A stretch of 64,000 nucleotides of DNA from Puia sp. (lineage in GTDB: Bacteria; Bacteroidota; Bacteroidia; Chitinophagales; Chitinophagaceae), in NCBI GenBank assembly GCA_031292515.1, contig JARLGZ010000269.1, positions 62,001 through 126,000 of the forward strand. The letters run 5' to 3'. The translations under genes were made by a program, and so were the position numbers. Position 1 is the stretch's first letter; each line of letters opens with the position of its first letter. The notes under the pieces were generated by a model. The model was given only the letters and a program-made list of their open reading frames with translations. It ran no database searches and was not told where the DNA came from. This document shows positions 17,621-25,141 of this stretch, piece after piece.

Positions 17621-18466
17621 TTACCATTCGCAACCGGGGTAGGCCCGCTGCAGGAATTGCATCTCTGCCAGCAGATATCCAAGATGCTCCGTATGCTGAC
17701 CTTCCTTGCCTCCCGCCCTGCTCCGTGTCATTATCGCCGAACCCGTGTGTGCAGAACCATTGCTTGTCCCGTCTTCCGGGGGAAATAGACCGGCCCTCGC
17801 CAACGTTTCAAGGATCGTGTCCTCCCAGGGCAACCTGCAGGAGGAGAGATCGGCCCCATATCCTTCCGCCAGCAGTTCCTGTTCGTAGGGGGCCGCAACG
17901 AATAACTCACCTGTAAACAGCCATAGGTCTTCCAGGGCATGCCTCATACGGCGATGGCTCTCCGCCGTTCCGTCCCCCAGCCGGATCACCCATTCGCTGC
18001 TCCACCTCAGATGATAGGCCACTTCCTTGATCGATTTTTCCGCGATGGCAGCCACCTGTTGATCGTCACGCTGCTTCAATCGGTCATAGAGGAGGAACTG
18101 GAAGGCGCTGAAAAGAAATTGTCTCAGGACGGTCTTCCCCCAGTCACCATTGGGCTGCTCCACCAACAGACAGTTTTTATAATCCCGGCTGTCACGAAAG
18201 TAAGCCAGTGTATCCTCGGAAACCTCGCCGCTGACCTTCACACCCGGCAAAACCTTTTCCTTCATCCCCCTTTCCCTGTTGACAAGCCGGGCCGCATATT
18301 GATACAGGTTTCTCGCCTGGCCGATCAGGTCGAGCGATATATTTGAGAGGGCGATATCCTGTTCCAGGATCGGCCCATGCCCCGTCCATTCGCTGTTCCG
18401 ATGTCCCAGGATCAGGGAATCGTCGGCCAGGTGCAGCAAATAGTGGATATGTTGATCTCTCCGCAT
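17621..18466 (-). CDS. paaC: PaaC, phenylacetyl-CoA epoxidase structural subunit
   Basis: A 281 aa ferritin-like helical protein (YLLHLADDSLILGHRNSEW, DIALSNISLDLIGQARNLYQY, KEVAYHLRWSSEWVIRLGDG). PaaC is the structural partner of the catalytic subunit PaaA in the PaaABCDE ring-1,2-epoxidase. It lies 10 bp after paaB. Confidence 0.9.
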   Translation of the reverse strand: MRRDQHIHYLLHLADDSLILGHRNSEWTGHGPILEQDIALSNISLDLIGQARNLYQYAARLVNRERGMKEKVLPGVKVSGEVSEDTLAYFRDSRDYKNCLLVEQPNGDWGKTVLRQFLFSAFQFLLYDRLKQRDDQQVAAIAEKSIKEVAYHLRWSSEWVIRLGDGTAESHRRMRHALEDLWLFTGELFVAAPYEQELLAEGYGADLSSCRLPWEDTILETLARAGLFPPEDGTSNGSAHTGSAIMTRSRAGGKEGQHTEHLGYLLAEMQFLQRAYPGCEW

Positions 18467-18476
18467 CGGGTAACGA

Positions 18477-18803
18477 TTACATATTTTTCAATTCATCCGG
18501 CAGCACATAAAAAGTCGGATGCCGGTAAATTTTGTCATTGGCGGGATCATAGAGGGCCCCCGCTTCATCCGGATCGGAGGCATGAAGATGCCTGCTTTCA
18601 ACGACCCAGATGCTCACCCCTTCCATGCGGCGGGTATATACATCGCGCGCATTTTCGATGGCCATCCGGGCATCTGCAGCATGCAGGCTGCCGGCATGTT
18701 TGTGGTCCAGTCCCTGCCTGCTTCGGATAAACACTTCCCAAAGAGGCCAGCTTCCCGCCCGGGGGGAAGGATTGTTTGAGGAGAGCTCATTTTCAGGATT
18801 CAT
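18477..18803 (-). CDS. paaB: PaaB, phenylacetyl-CoA epoxidase subunit
   Basis: A 108 aa protein with the family signature [30 protein letters not shown] and a C-terminal [14 protein letters not shown]. It bridges PaaAC heterodimers. Its start overlaps the paaA stop by 4 bp (ATGA), indicating translational coupling. Confidence 0.92.
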   Translation of the reverse strand: MNPENELSSNNPSPRAGSWPLWEVFIRSRQGLDHKHAGSLHAADARMAIENARDVYTRRMEGVSIWVVESRHLHASDPDEAGALYDPANDKIYRHPTFYVLPDELKNM

Positions 18804-19777
18804 GATTTTTCGGAATTTTCTTTGACAGAAGAGATTCGTTTGTTTTGCAAACGCAGTTCATGGGCGGTCGCCGCTTCCCTCACCCAGGCGCCTTCTTCAT
18901 GCGCCCGCACCCTGGCGGCCATCCTCTCCCGGTTGCAAGGCCCATTCCCGTTTATCACGTTGCGAAACTCTTCCCAGTCGATCGGGCCGAAATCATACTG
19001 GCCGGTTTGTTCGTTCCAAACCAGGTCGGGATCGGGCAGGGTCATCCCCAGTATTTTCACCTGCTCAGCGCAGACATTGACAAAGCGCTGCCGCAGCTCG
19101 TCATTCGTAAAGCGTTTGATCTTCCATCGCATGCTCTGCCCGGTATGGGGAGAGGCATCGTCGGAGGGGCCGAACATCATGATAGAAGGCCACCACCAGC
19201 GGTTGATGGCATCCTGGCACATCCTCTTCTGCGCGGCGCTGCCCCGGCTGAGGGTCAGCAGGATCTCGAAACCCTGTCGCTGATGGAAGCTCTCTTCCTT
19301 GCAAATCCTCACCATCGCCCTGGAATAGGGACCATAGGAACTCCTGCAAAGAGGAACCTGGTTCATAATGGCGGCTCCGTCGACCAGCCAGCCGATGACC
19401 CCGATATCCGCCCAGGTCAGGGTGGGGTAATTGAATATGGAAGAATATTTGGCCTTGCCGGTATGCAACTGGTCGATCATCTCGTCCCTCGAAATACCCA
19501 GGGTCTCGGCCGCGGCATAGAGATACAGCCCATGACCCGCCTCATCCTGCACCTTTGCGATCAGCGTCACTTTTCTCCGAAGGGAAGGCGCCCGCGTAAT
19601 CCAGTTGCCCTCCGGCAGCATACCGACGATCTCGCTATGCGCATGCTGCGAGATCTGCCGGATTAGCATCCTGCGATAGGCATCGGGCATCCAGTCCCGC
19701 GGTTCTATACGGATCTCCCGGTCGATACGATCCTGGAAACCCTTCTCCGGTTCCTGTATGGATAAAGAATCGTTCAT
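18800..19777 (-). CDS. paaA: PaaA, phenylacetyl-CoA epoxidase catalytic subunit
   Basis: A 325 aa di-iron monooxygenase subunit that forms the ring-1,2-epoxide of phenylacetyl-CoA. Ferritin-like helices carry metal ligands in [13 protein letters not shown] and [15 protein letters not shown] (ExxH pairs). The start is taken at [15 protein letters not shown] (19777), because the promoter box TACCTTTG (19800-19807) rules out the longer ORF start at 19822. A TetR-type operator overlaps the -33 region. It is the first gene of the paaABCD-G-Y transcript. Confidence 0.92.
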   Translation of the reverse strand: MNDSLSIQEPEKGFQDRIDREIRIEPRDWMPDAYRRMLIRQISQHAHSEIVGMLPEGNWITRAPSLRRKVTLIAKVQDEAGHGLYLYAAAETLGISRDEMIDQLHTGKAKYSSIFNYPTLTWADIGVIGWLVDGAAIMNQVPLCRSSYGPYSRAMVRICKEESFHQRQGFEILLTLSRGSAAQKRMCQDAINRWWWPSIMMFGPSDDASPHTGQSMRWKIKRFTNDELRQRFVNVCAEQVKILGMTLPDPDLVWNEQTGQYDFGPIDWEEFRNVINGNGPCNRERMAARVRAHEEGAWVREAATAHELRLQNKRISSVKENSEKS

Positions 19778-19799
19778 GGCAAGGCAATGGGTTTGCAGC

Positions 19800-19807
19800 C
19801 AAAGGTA
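19800..19807 (-). promoter_or_regulatory. -7 promoter box TACCTTTG of paaA
   Basis: It matches TAnnTTTG and lies 22 bp before the paaA ATG. The TetR operator copy is 18 bp upstream, over the -33 element. Confidence 0.65.
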
Positions 19808-19825
19808 CATTTTTCCACCCAAAAA

Positions 19826-19839
19826 CTAACGACTGTTAG
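19826..19839. promoter_or_regulatory. Probable TetR (Paa regulator) operator 1
   Basis: Perfect inverted repeat CTAAC-GACT-GTTAG, immediately after the paaE stop codon. It shares its half-sites with operator 2 in front of the tetR gene and overlaps the -33 region of the paaA promoter. Confidence 0.7.
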
Positions 19840-20937
19840 CTATTTGTTGTCGAAATCCACTACCACTCTCGCGGTCCGCGGGTGTGACTGGCAGGTGAGA
19901 ACAAAGCCGGCCGCCAGCTCATCGGCTTCAAGGGCATAGTTAGTTTCCATATACACTTCACCTTCGGTTACCCGTGCCCGACAGGTGCAGCAGACGCCCC
20001 CTTTGCAGGCATAGGGGAGGTCGATTCCTTCCAGCAGCGCCGCATCGAGTATCGGCGCGCCCTCATAAGGCAGGTCGAATTCGACACTATTGCCGTCGAG
20101 CCGGATCACGACACGACCCGACTTTCCGGCAGGGTCTTTTTTCCCGGGCGAAACGGATGAGGATACTCCCCCGGGCTCACCGGCCATTCCCGGCGTATGG
20201 AACAGCTCAAAATGGATTTTTTTCGGATCGAATCCTTGCTGGTTTTCCAGCCAGTCTCTTACGCCAAAGATCATTTCTTTGGGCCCGCAGAGAAAGATTT
20301 CGTCCATTTCAGAAAAGGATATCAGCTTCCCGTCCATCTCCCGGCATTTCTCGGGGCCAATCCTGCCGCGTCCTACAGGAGTGTCTGTCTTCTCCCGGCT
20401 CAGGATATGGTGGAGGGTGAAGCGATCCATATAACGGTCTTTAAGGGCTTCCAACTGTTCCCTGAAGATGATGGAGCCCCGGCTCCGGCTACCGTAAACC
20501 AAGGTGAATTCGCTCCGGACTTCCGTCGCCAGCGTAGTCCTGATGATCGAAAGCAGGGGAGTAATACCGCTTCCTGCGGCAAACGCCAGGTATTTTTTGT
20601 CCCGCCGCGGATCCAGTTCCGTATAGAATTTTCCGGAAGGCGGCAGCACATCGAGCAGATCGCCGGGTTGCAGCCTGTCATTGGCATAGACGGAAAACCG
20701 GCCATTCGCGACCCTTTTCACCGCCACTCTCAACTCGTTATCAAGCGGACTGCTGCAGATCGAATAGGAACGCCTGATATCCTCTCCTTCCAGGGTAGCC
20801 CTTAATGTGACGTTCTGACCCTGCCGGAAGCGGAATCTCTCTGCCAGGGCAGGGGGAATGATAAAAGAGAGGGAAACACAGTCGGCAGTCTCCCGACGGA
20901 TATCTTTGATTGCCAGTTGATAGAAATGTGATGCCAT
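19840..20937 (-). CDS. paaE: PaaE, phenylacetyl-CoA epoxidase reductase
   Basis: A 365 aa NAD(P)H-dependent reductase. An FAD domain (RRSYSICSSP) is followed by an NAD domain (YLAFAAGSGITPLLSII, LVYGSRSRGSIIF, EIFLCGPKEMI) and a C-terminal plant-type 2Fe-2S ferredoxin (PYACKGGVCCTC ... FVLTCQSHP). It passes electrons to PaaA. It lies upstream of paaA, between tetR and paaABCD, rather than at the end of the operon as in E. coli. It is probably transcribed with tetR. Confidence 0.93.
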   Translation of the reverse strand: MASHFYQLAIKDIRRETADCVSLSFIIPPALAERFRFRQGQNVTLRATLEGEDIRRSYSICSSPLDNELRVAVKRVANGRFSVYANDRLQPGDLLDVLPPSGKFYTELDPRRDKKYLAFAAGSGITPLLSIIRTTLATEVRSEFTLVYGSRSRGSIIFREQLEALKDRYMDRFTLHHILSREKTDTPVGRGRIGPEKCREMDGKLISFSEMDEIFLCGPKEMIFGVRDWLENQQGFDPKKIHFELFHTPGMAGEPGGVSSSVSPGKKDPAGKSGRVVIRLDGNSVEFDLPYEGAPILDAALLEGIDLPYACKGGVCCTCRARVTEGEVYMETNYALEADELAAGFVLTCQSHPRTARVVVDFDNK

Positions 20938-21046
20938 TTTTTAGACTTATTGAAGCGATGGGCCTGCCGGGGGTCTCCTGCCGGGGGCTTATTTCTCAAT
21001 CCTGGTTCACTGCCCCATACTTGTTCAACCCCTATATCCCCAATTC

Positions 21047-21652
21047 TTACATCTTCAGATCCTGCTTCTTCAGGCCCTCGATCAGGAAAGTGACCATATT
21101 GCCCTCCAGCACTTCGGCGCTGATACTTTTTCGCGAGCGTTGCCAGGAGTCGATTCCGCTGACGGCTGATAGTATGGTAAGAACGGCTACATAAGGCTCG
21201 ATATTCTTCATTTCTCCTCTTTGAATGCCTTGCTCGATGATATCGGCCAGACGCTTCCGGTAACTCCTGCGCTGGTTCAGGAAATTTGACAGGTAAGGTT
21301 CCGGCAGATGCCGCCATTCATGATCGGAGATATATACATACTCATATTGATCGAGCATCATCCGAATATGCAGGCGGATAATGGTTTCCATCTTTTTTAG
21401 CGTGGGCTGACTGCTGGCCTCCACGACCTCGAGATGAGAGATGAATTCGTTGGCCACCTTAAAGCAGATGGCCTGCAGGATCTCCGATTTTGACTGGATA
21501 TGATTATACAGGCTGGCTGCCTCGACCCCTACATGCTCCGCCAGATCCCGCATCGATGCGGCGCCAAAACCTTTCTCGCGGAAAAGCTTCGAGGCTTTTT
21601 CCAGGATCACTTCTTTTTTTGTGCTGTTTTTTTTGCTTTGAATCTTTGCCAT
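21047..21652 (-). CDS. TetR-family regulator, likely Paa repressor
   Basis: A 201 aa regulator starting at MAKIQSKKNSTKKEVILEKA. The N-terminal HTH (ASMRDLAEHVGVEAASLYNHIQSKSEIL, residues ~30-57) is typical TetR, with an all-helical ligand domain after it. The ORF-track start at 21769 is upstream of the promoter box and not usable. Adjacent to paaE and facing two matching operators, it likely represses the paa genes and itself until phenylacetyl-CoA binds, as TetR-type PaaR does elsewhere. The ligand is an inference. Confidence 0.87.
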   Translation of the reverse strand: MAKIQSKKNSTKKEVILEKASKLFREKGFGAASMRDLAEHVGVEAASLYNHIQSKSEILQAICFKVANEFISHLEVVEASSQPTLKKMETIIRLHIRMMLDQYEYVYISDHEWRHLPEPYLSNFLNQRRSYRKRLADIIEQGIQRGEMKNIEPYVAVLTILSAVSGIDSWQRSRKSISAEVLEGNMVTFLIEGLKKQDLKM

Positions 21653-21661
21653 AATCCGCCG

Positions 21662-21669
21662 CAAATATA
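21662..21669 (-). promoter_or_regulatory. -7 promoter box TATATTTG of the tetR gene
   Basis: It matches TAnnTTTG, nine bases before the tetR ATG. The operator lies five bases further upstream, within the spacer. Confidence 0.65.
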
Positions 21670-21674
21670 AAAAA

Positions 21675-21688
21675 CTAACATTTGTTAG
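21675..21688. promoter_or_regulatory. Probable TetR (Paa regulator) operator 2
   Basis: Perfect inverted repeat CTAAC-ATTT-GTTAG in the tetR promoter spacer, same half-sites and spacing as operator 1. It implies autorepression. Confidence 0.7.
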
Positions 21689-21742
21689 CCTTTTATTATT
21701 TAAAAAACCACGCGGACGCTTTATTGCCTGCAAAAATTCGTA

Positions 21743-21750
21743 TAGATTTG
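21743..21750 (+). promoter_or_regulatory. -7 promoter box TAGATTTG of the pfkB-family gene
   Basis: It matches TAnnTTTG, 22 bp before the ATG, divergent from the tetR promoter. Confidence 0.55.
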
Positions 21751-21772
21751 CACGGCAATAAAAAACCAATTT

Positions 21773-22696
21773 ATGTCAATAATCGTTTTGGGGACAATGG
21801 CTTATGACGCTATCGAGACGCCTTTTGGAAAAACCAACAGGATCGTCGGCGGATCGGCGACCTATGTGGCCTATGCCGCCAGCAACTTCGTAAAGCCCAT
21901 CAAGCAGTTGTCCATCGTGGGAAACGATTTTTCCGGCGAAGAAATGAAAGACCTTGAAAGCCGTGGTGTGGAACTGGAAGGGGTCGAAATCGTCAAGGAT
22001 AAGAAATCTTTTTTCTGGAGCGGCAAATATCATATGGATATGAACAGCCGGGACACACTGGTTACAGACCTGAACGTGCTGCTGGATTTTAACCCGGTGG
22101 TACCGGCCAGCTATCAGGGCAGCGAATTCCTGATGCTCGGCAACGTGTCCCCCAACCTCCAGTTAAGCGTCATCGAACAGTTGACGACCCGCCCCAGGCT
22201 GATCGTGCTCGACACGATGAACTACTGGATGGAATCCGCACTTTCCGACCTGGAGAAAGTACTGAAAAGGGTAGATGTGCTGATGGTCAATGACAGCGAA
22301 GCCCGCCAGCTGAGCGGCCAGTTCTCGTTGGTAAAAGCAGCCAAAGAGATCCTGAAGATGGGCCCCAAATACCTGATCATAAAAAAAGGGGAACATGGGG
22401 CGCTCCTTTTCCACGGAGACCAGGTCTTCTCCGCACCGGCCCTGCCCCTGGAAGAAGTCTTCGATCCTACCGGCGCCGGCGACACCTTCGCGGGCGGGTT
22501 TATCGGCCATCTCGCCCATACAAGAGATCTGTCTTTCGACAATATGAAGACCGCTATCATCGTTGGCTCGGCACTGGCTTCCTTCTGCGTGGAGAAATTC
22601 GGACCCACCCGCTTGAAAGAGATCAGGAGAGGAGATATCGACGCACGCATACGCCAGTTCGTGGATCTCGTCAGCTTCGAGATAAAACTGGTCTGA
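21773..22696 (+). CDS. PfkB-family carbohydrate/nucleoside kinase
   Basis: A 307 aa ribokinase-fold enzyme. An N-terminal substrate region (GGSATYVAYAASNF) and the C-terminal signature DPTGAGDTFAGGFIGHL carry the anion hole and catalytic Asp. The exact substrate (ribose, adenosine, fructose or another sugar) cannot be read from sequence. The N-terminus MSIIVLGTMAYDAIETPFG is typical of a conserved Bacteroidota subfamily. The gene is followed after 15 bp by the asd promoter. Confidence 0.85.
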   Translation: MSIIVLGTMAYDAIETPFGKTNRIVGGSATYVAYAASNFVKPIKQLSIVGNDFSGEEMKDLESRGVELEGVEIVKDKKSFFWSGKYHMDMNSRDTLVTDLNVLLDFNPVVPASYQGSEFLMLGNVSPNLQLSVIEQLTTRPRLIVLDTMNYWMESALSDLEKVLKRVDVLMVNDSEARQLSGQFSLVKAAKEILKMGPKYLIIKKGEHGALLFHGDQVFSAPALPLEEVFDPTGAGDTFAGGFIGHLAHTRDLSFDNMKTAIIVGSALASFCVEKFGPTRLKEIRRGDIDARIRQFVDLVSFEIKLV

Positions 22697-22710
22697 TTAC
22701 AAAAGAATAA

Positions 22711-22741
22711 TTTGGAGAAAAAGTTTTAATTGCTATTTTTG
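22711..22741 (+). promoter_or_regulatory. asd promoter, TTTG-N19-TATTTTTG
   Basis: A full match to the Bacteroidota -33/-7 consensus: TTTG at 22711-22714, 19 bp spacer, TATTTTTG at 22734-22741. Transcription should begin near 22746, about 237 nt before asd. Confidence 0.8.
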
Positions 22742-22781
22742 GGCCCGCTTTAGAAAAGGAAGCGGAAAAAGACAGCAGGAA

Positions 22782-22847
22782 ATGAACGCAATCATGAAAA
22801 ATACAAAGCAAATCAAGAAGCAGTCCTCGCAGCGGGAAGGAGTTTGA
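22782..22847 (+). CDS. Candidate leader peptide of asd (21 aa)
   Basis: This micro-ORF is too short for the ORF track. It begins MNAIMKNTKQIKK; 11 of the first 13 residues (Met, Asn, Ile, Lys, Thr) are amino acids of the aspartate family, whose synthesis needs Asd. An AGGA motif lies six bases before the ATG. The stop is 25 nt before an intrinsic terminator. The last codons contain GGGAAGG, complementary to the 5' arm of that terminator. This is the layout of a ribosome-mediated attenuator. The residue bias could partly reflect AT-rich start regions, so the call is tentative. Confidence 0.45.
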   Translation: MNAIMKNTKQIKKQSSQREGV

Positions 22848-22872
22848 TTGTTTTGTATACCAAGATAATAAG

Positions 22873-22900
22873 AGCCTTCCCAAAGCGGGGAGGCTTTTTT
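22873..22900 (+). terminator. Intrinsic terminator in the asd leader (candidate attenuator)
   Basis: A 9-bp stem AGCCTTCCC/GGGGAGGCT (one wobble), 5-nt loop, then six T. It stands between the asd promoter and asd. Its 5' arm can instead pair with GGGAAGG at 22834-22840. Confidence 0.75.
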
Positions 22901-22940
22901 GTTTGAATCATTCTATTTATTCATTTATAAAAACAAAAAG

Positions 22941-22967
22941 TATCCGCCCTTCATCCGGCGGCGGATA
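22941..22967 (+). promoter_or_regulatory. Hairpin next to the asd ribosome-binding site
   Basis: A perfect 8-bp stem TATCCGCC/GGCGGATA with an 11-nt loop, ending two bases before the GGAGG of asd (22970-22974). Confidence 0.5.
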
Positions 22968-22982
22968 GTGGAGGACAAAAAA

Positions 22983-23972
22983 ATGAAAGTCGCAGTCGTA
23001 GGCGCCACCGGCCTGGTTGGCACAAAAATGTTACAGGTGTTGGCGGAAAGGAATTTCCCCGTATCGGAACTGATTCCCGTCGCATCGGAAAGATCCATCG
23101 GGAAGGAAGTCGAATTCAAAGGCAGGAAATATAAGATCGTAAGCGCAGCCGACGCGATTGCAGCAAAGCCGGCAGTAGCCTTGTTTTCTGCGGGTGGCAG
23201 CACCTCCACGGAACTGGCGCCCCAATTCGCGGCGGCAGGGATTACGGTCATCGACAATTCTTCGGCGTGGAGGATGGATCCTTCGAAGAAGCTGGTCGTC
23301 CCGGAGATCAACGCGGATGCACTGACTGCCGCCGATAAGATAATTGCCAACCCCAACTGCTCGACGATACAGATGGTAGTGGCCCTGAACCCCCTCCACA
23401 AAGCATACGGGATAACAAGGATCGTCGTATCTACCTACCAGAGCGTAACGGGAACGGGTGTGAAAGCGGTCAACCAGCTGATGAACGAACGCAAGGGCGT
23501 TGAAGGTGAGATGGCCTATAAATACCCGATCGACCTGAACGTGATCCCCCAGATCGATGTGTTTCTCGGAAACGGCTATACGAAGGAAGAGATGAAGATG
23601 GTGAACGAGACCAAAAAGATCATGCGCGATGAATCGATCCGGGTTACGGCTACCACGGTACGCATTCCAGTTGTGGGCGGCCACAGCGAATCTGTCAATG
23701 TCGAATTCGAAAAAGATTTCGACCTGGCCGAAGTGCGGTCCCTGCTCAGCAAGGCCCCGGGCGTAGTCGTGGTCGACGATCCCGGCGCCCAGCAGTATCC
23801 CATGCCAAAAGATGCCCATGAGAAGGATGAGGTATTCGTGGGAAGGCTGCGCAGGGATGAAACGCAACCCAATACCCTGAATATGTGGATCGTTAGCGAC
23901 AACTTACGGAAAGGCGCGGCCACCAATGCGGTGCAGATAGCCGAGTACCTGCAGAAGAAAGGGCTTTTGTAG
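22983..23972 (+). CDS. asd: Aspartate-semialdehyde dehydrogenase
   Basis: A 329 aa enzyme that reduces aspartyl phosphate to the semialdehyde, the branch point to lysine/DAP, threonine and methionine. It starts at MKVAVVGATGLVGTKMLQVL, preceded by GGAGG; the ORF-track start at 22899 lies within the terminator region. Motifs: NADP-binding GATGLVG, FSAGGSTS, the catalytic Cys in NPNCSTIQMVVAL, and the substrate region VVGGHSESVNVE with the His. Control is probably by the leader attenuator. The stop codon is the first base group of a heptanucleotide array. Confidence 0.94.
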   Translation: MKVAVVGATGLVGTKMLQVLAERNFPVSELIPVASERSIGKEVEFKGRKYKIVSAADAIAAKPAVALFSAGGSTSTELAPQFAAAGITVIDNSSAWRMDPSKKLVVPEINADALTAADKIIANPNCSTIQMVVALNPLHKAYGITRIVVSTYQSVTGTGVKAVNQLMNERKGVEGEMAYKYPIDLNVIPQIDVFLGNGYTKEEMKMVNETKKIMRDESIRVTATTVRIPVVGGHSESVNVEFEKDFDLAEVRSLLSKAPGVVVVDDPGAQQYPMPKDAHEKDEVFVGRLRRDETQPNTLNMWIVSDNLRKGAATNAVQIAEYLQKKGLL

Positions 23973-24026
23973 TGAATAGTGAGTGGTGATTGGTGAATAG
24001 TGAGTGGTCAGTAGTGAGTAGTGAGT
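23971..24026 (+). repeat. Heptanucleotide array at the asd 3' end (8 units)
   Basis: Eight exact 7-nt periods, consensus RGTGAGT, starting inside the asd stop codon (TAG at 23970-23972). A looser region continues to about 24110. The inverted counterpart lies at 24142-24162. Confidence 0.85.
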
Positions 24027-24141
24027 GGGGTGAAGACGTGACGAATGGAGTCGTAAGGCGCTAAGTGAGCACAAAGAGTAATGAATGATGGGTGGTCAGT
24101 GATGACTGGTTCGTTTAATGCAATAAGCATTATAAACGTCT

Positions 24142-24162
24142 ATTCAACACTCACTACTGACT
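24142..24162 (-). repeat. Heptanucleotide array at the DUF2461 3' end (3 units)
   Basis: On the minus strand: AGTCAGT, AGTGAGT, GTTGAAT. The DUF2461 stop codon (24154-24156) lies within it. It is the inverted end of the element that starts after asd. Confidence 0.75.
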
Positions 24163-24825
24163 ATCCCAGATGCGGTTGATGAACAGGAGCAGGGGCTGCA
24201 GCGCTTCAAATGCTTCCAACGTGGTTTTTACCAGGTCTTTGCCACCCAGTTCGGAGTCGGTCAGCGGCTTCATGGCCAGCCAGCTTTTCAGTTTCAGATA
24301 CTCGGCGGCAGGGTTGTCTTTTTCAAATCCCTGCGGCACCTTGCTCAGGCTGATATCTTCTCCCCTGTAGAGGTCGCCATAGACGGACTTGAATTTCTTC
24401 CCGCCGACGATTTTTTTTAATTCGTCGAAGCCGTAGTCGATTTCCTGGCGGATCTGTTTTGTTTCCGCGGGCATGGGCATCCAGACCCCGCCGCCGACAA
24501 AGCTTTCGCCGGGCTGACAGTGGAAGTAATAGCCTGCGAAAACGGACTTCTTTCCACCCCGGTTGATGCTGGCGCCGAAATTATTCTTATAAGGGGATTT
24601 GTCTTTTGAAAAACGGACGTCCCGGTTGATCCGAAATAGGCAATCCTTGGCTTTCAGCGCTCCGATGGTAGGATCTTTTTTGGAATGCCGGTCTATAAGG
24701 GTCTGTATGAAATTTCCAAAATCCTGTTTGGCGCTATCATACTCGCCGCGATGGCTGTCGAACCAGGTCTTATCGTTGTTCTTCGTAAGGTTTTTCAGGA
24801 ACTTGATCGTGCTGGTCTGCAACAT
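24154..24825 (-). CDS. DUF2461 domain protein
   Basis: A 223 aa protein starting at MLQTSTIKFLKNLTKNNDKTWFDSHRGEY. It fits the DUF2461 family along its length: WF-x-HR-x-Y near 23-30, FRINRDVRFSKDKSPYK near 70-86, GYYFHCQPGESFVGGGVWMP near 103-122. The family is widespread and has no established biochemical role. The 39 extra N-terminal residues in the ORF track cover a tandem duplication in the leader and are not supported. Its final two codons and stop are made from heptanucleotide repeat sequence. Confidence 0.85.
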   Translation of the reverse strand: MLQTSTIKFLKNLTKNNDKTWFDSHRGEYDSAKQDFGNFIQTLIDRHSKKDPTIGALKAKDCLFRINRDVRFSKDKSPYKNNFGASINRGGKKSVFAGYYFHCQPGESFVGGGVWMPMPAETKQIRQEIDYGFDELKKIVGGKKFKSVYGDLYRGEDISLSKVPQGFEKDNPAAEYLKLKSWLAMKPLTDSELGGKDLVKTTLEAFEALQPLLLFINRIWDSQ

Positions 24826-24852
24826 AACGGTAAAATTTCGATGCCGGAAAAG

Positions 24853-24884
24853 GAAGGCTTCGGATAAAGAAGACTTCGGATAAA
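24853..24884. repeat. 16-bp tandem duplication upstream of DUF2461
   Basis: GAAGGCTTCGGATAAA followed directly by GAAGACTTCGGATAAA, one mismatch. Confidence 0.8.
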
Positions 24885-25141
24885 AATTTGGACAATGAAT
24901 CCGTCGCGAAAATACGACAAATGAGAAACCGGAGCCTTGCAAGCGGGAGAAAAAGGGACGCCATCCTGGACAAGGAAGCGATCCCCGGGGAGGGCGACCA
25001 TCAGGGAGGAAGGGGCCATGAGAAAAAGGGCCCCTTCCTCAGAGGGAAAGGAGACTACCACCGTAAATGAAAAGGAACCGGCATACACCGGTTCCTTTAT
25101 AAAGGTAAGGGCCCCTTTTTTGAAAAAGGCCGGGATAGGCT
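24885..25141. other. Intergenic region with two strong hairpins
   Basis: It holds no convincing ORF. A perfect 12-bp hairpin GAGGAAGGGGCC/GGCCCCTTCCTC spans 25006-25040. A further GGGCCCCTT near 25107 could pair with the same arm. The terminator of the HNH-HTH gene is listed separately. The rest shows nothing I can name. Confidence 0.6.
25071..25098 (-). terminator. Terminator downstream of the HNH-HTH gene
   Basis: A perfect 11-bp stem (AAAGGAACCGG/CCGGTTCCTTT) with a 6-nt loop, followed on the minus strand by TTCATTT after the T-rich arm. Confidence 0.7.

Noticed and set aside
23971-24162. CRISPR-like interpretation of the heptamer arrays
   Set aside because: Units are 7 bp without spacers, and no cas genes are present.
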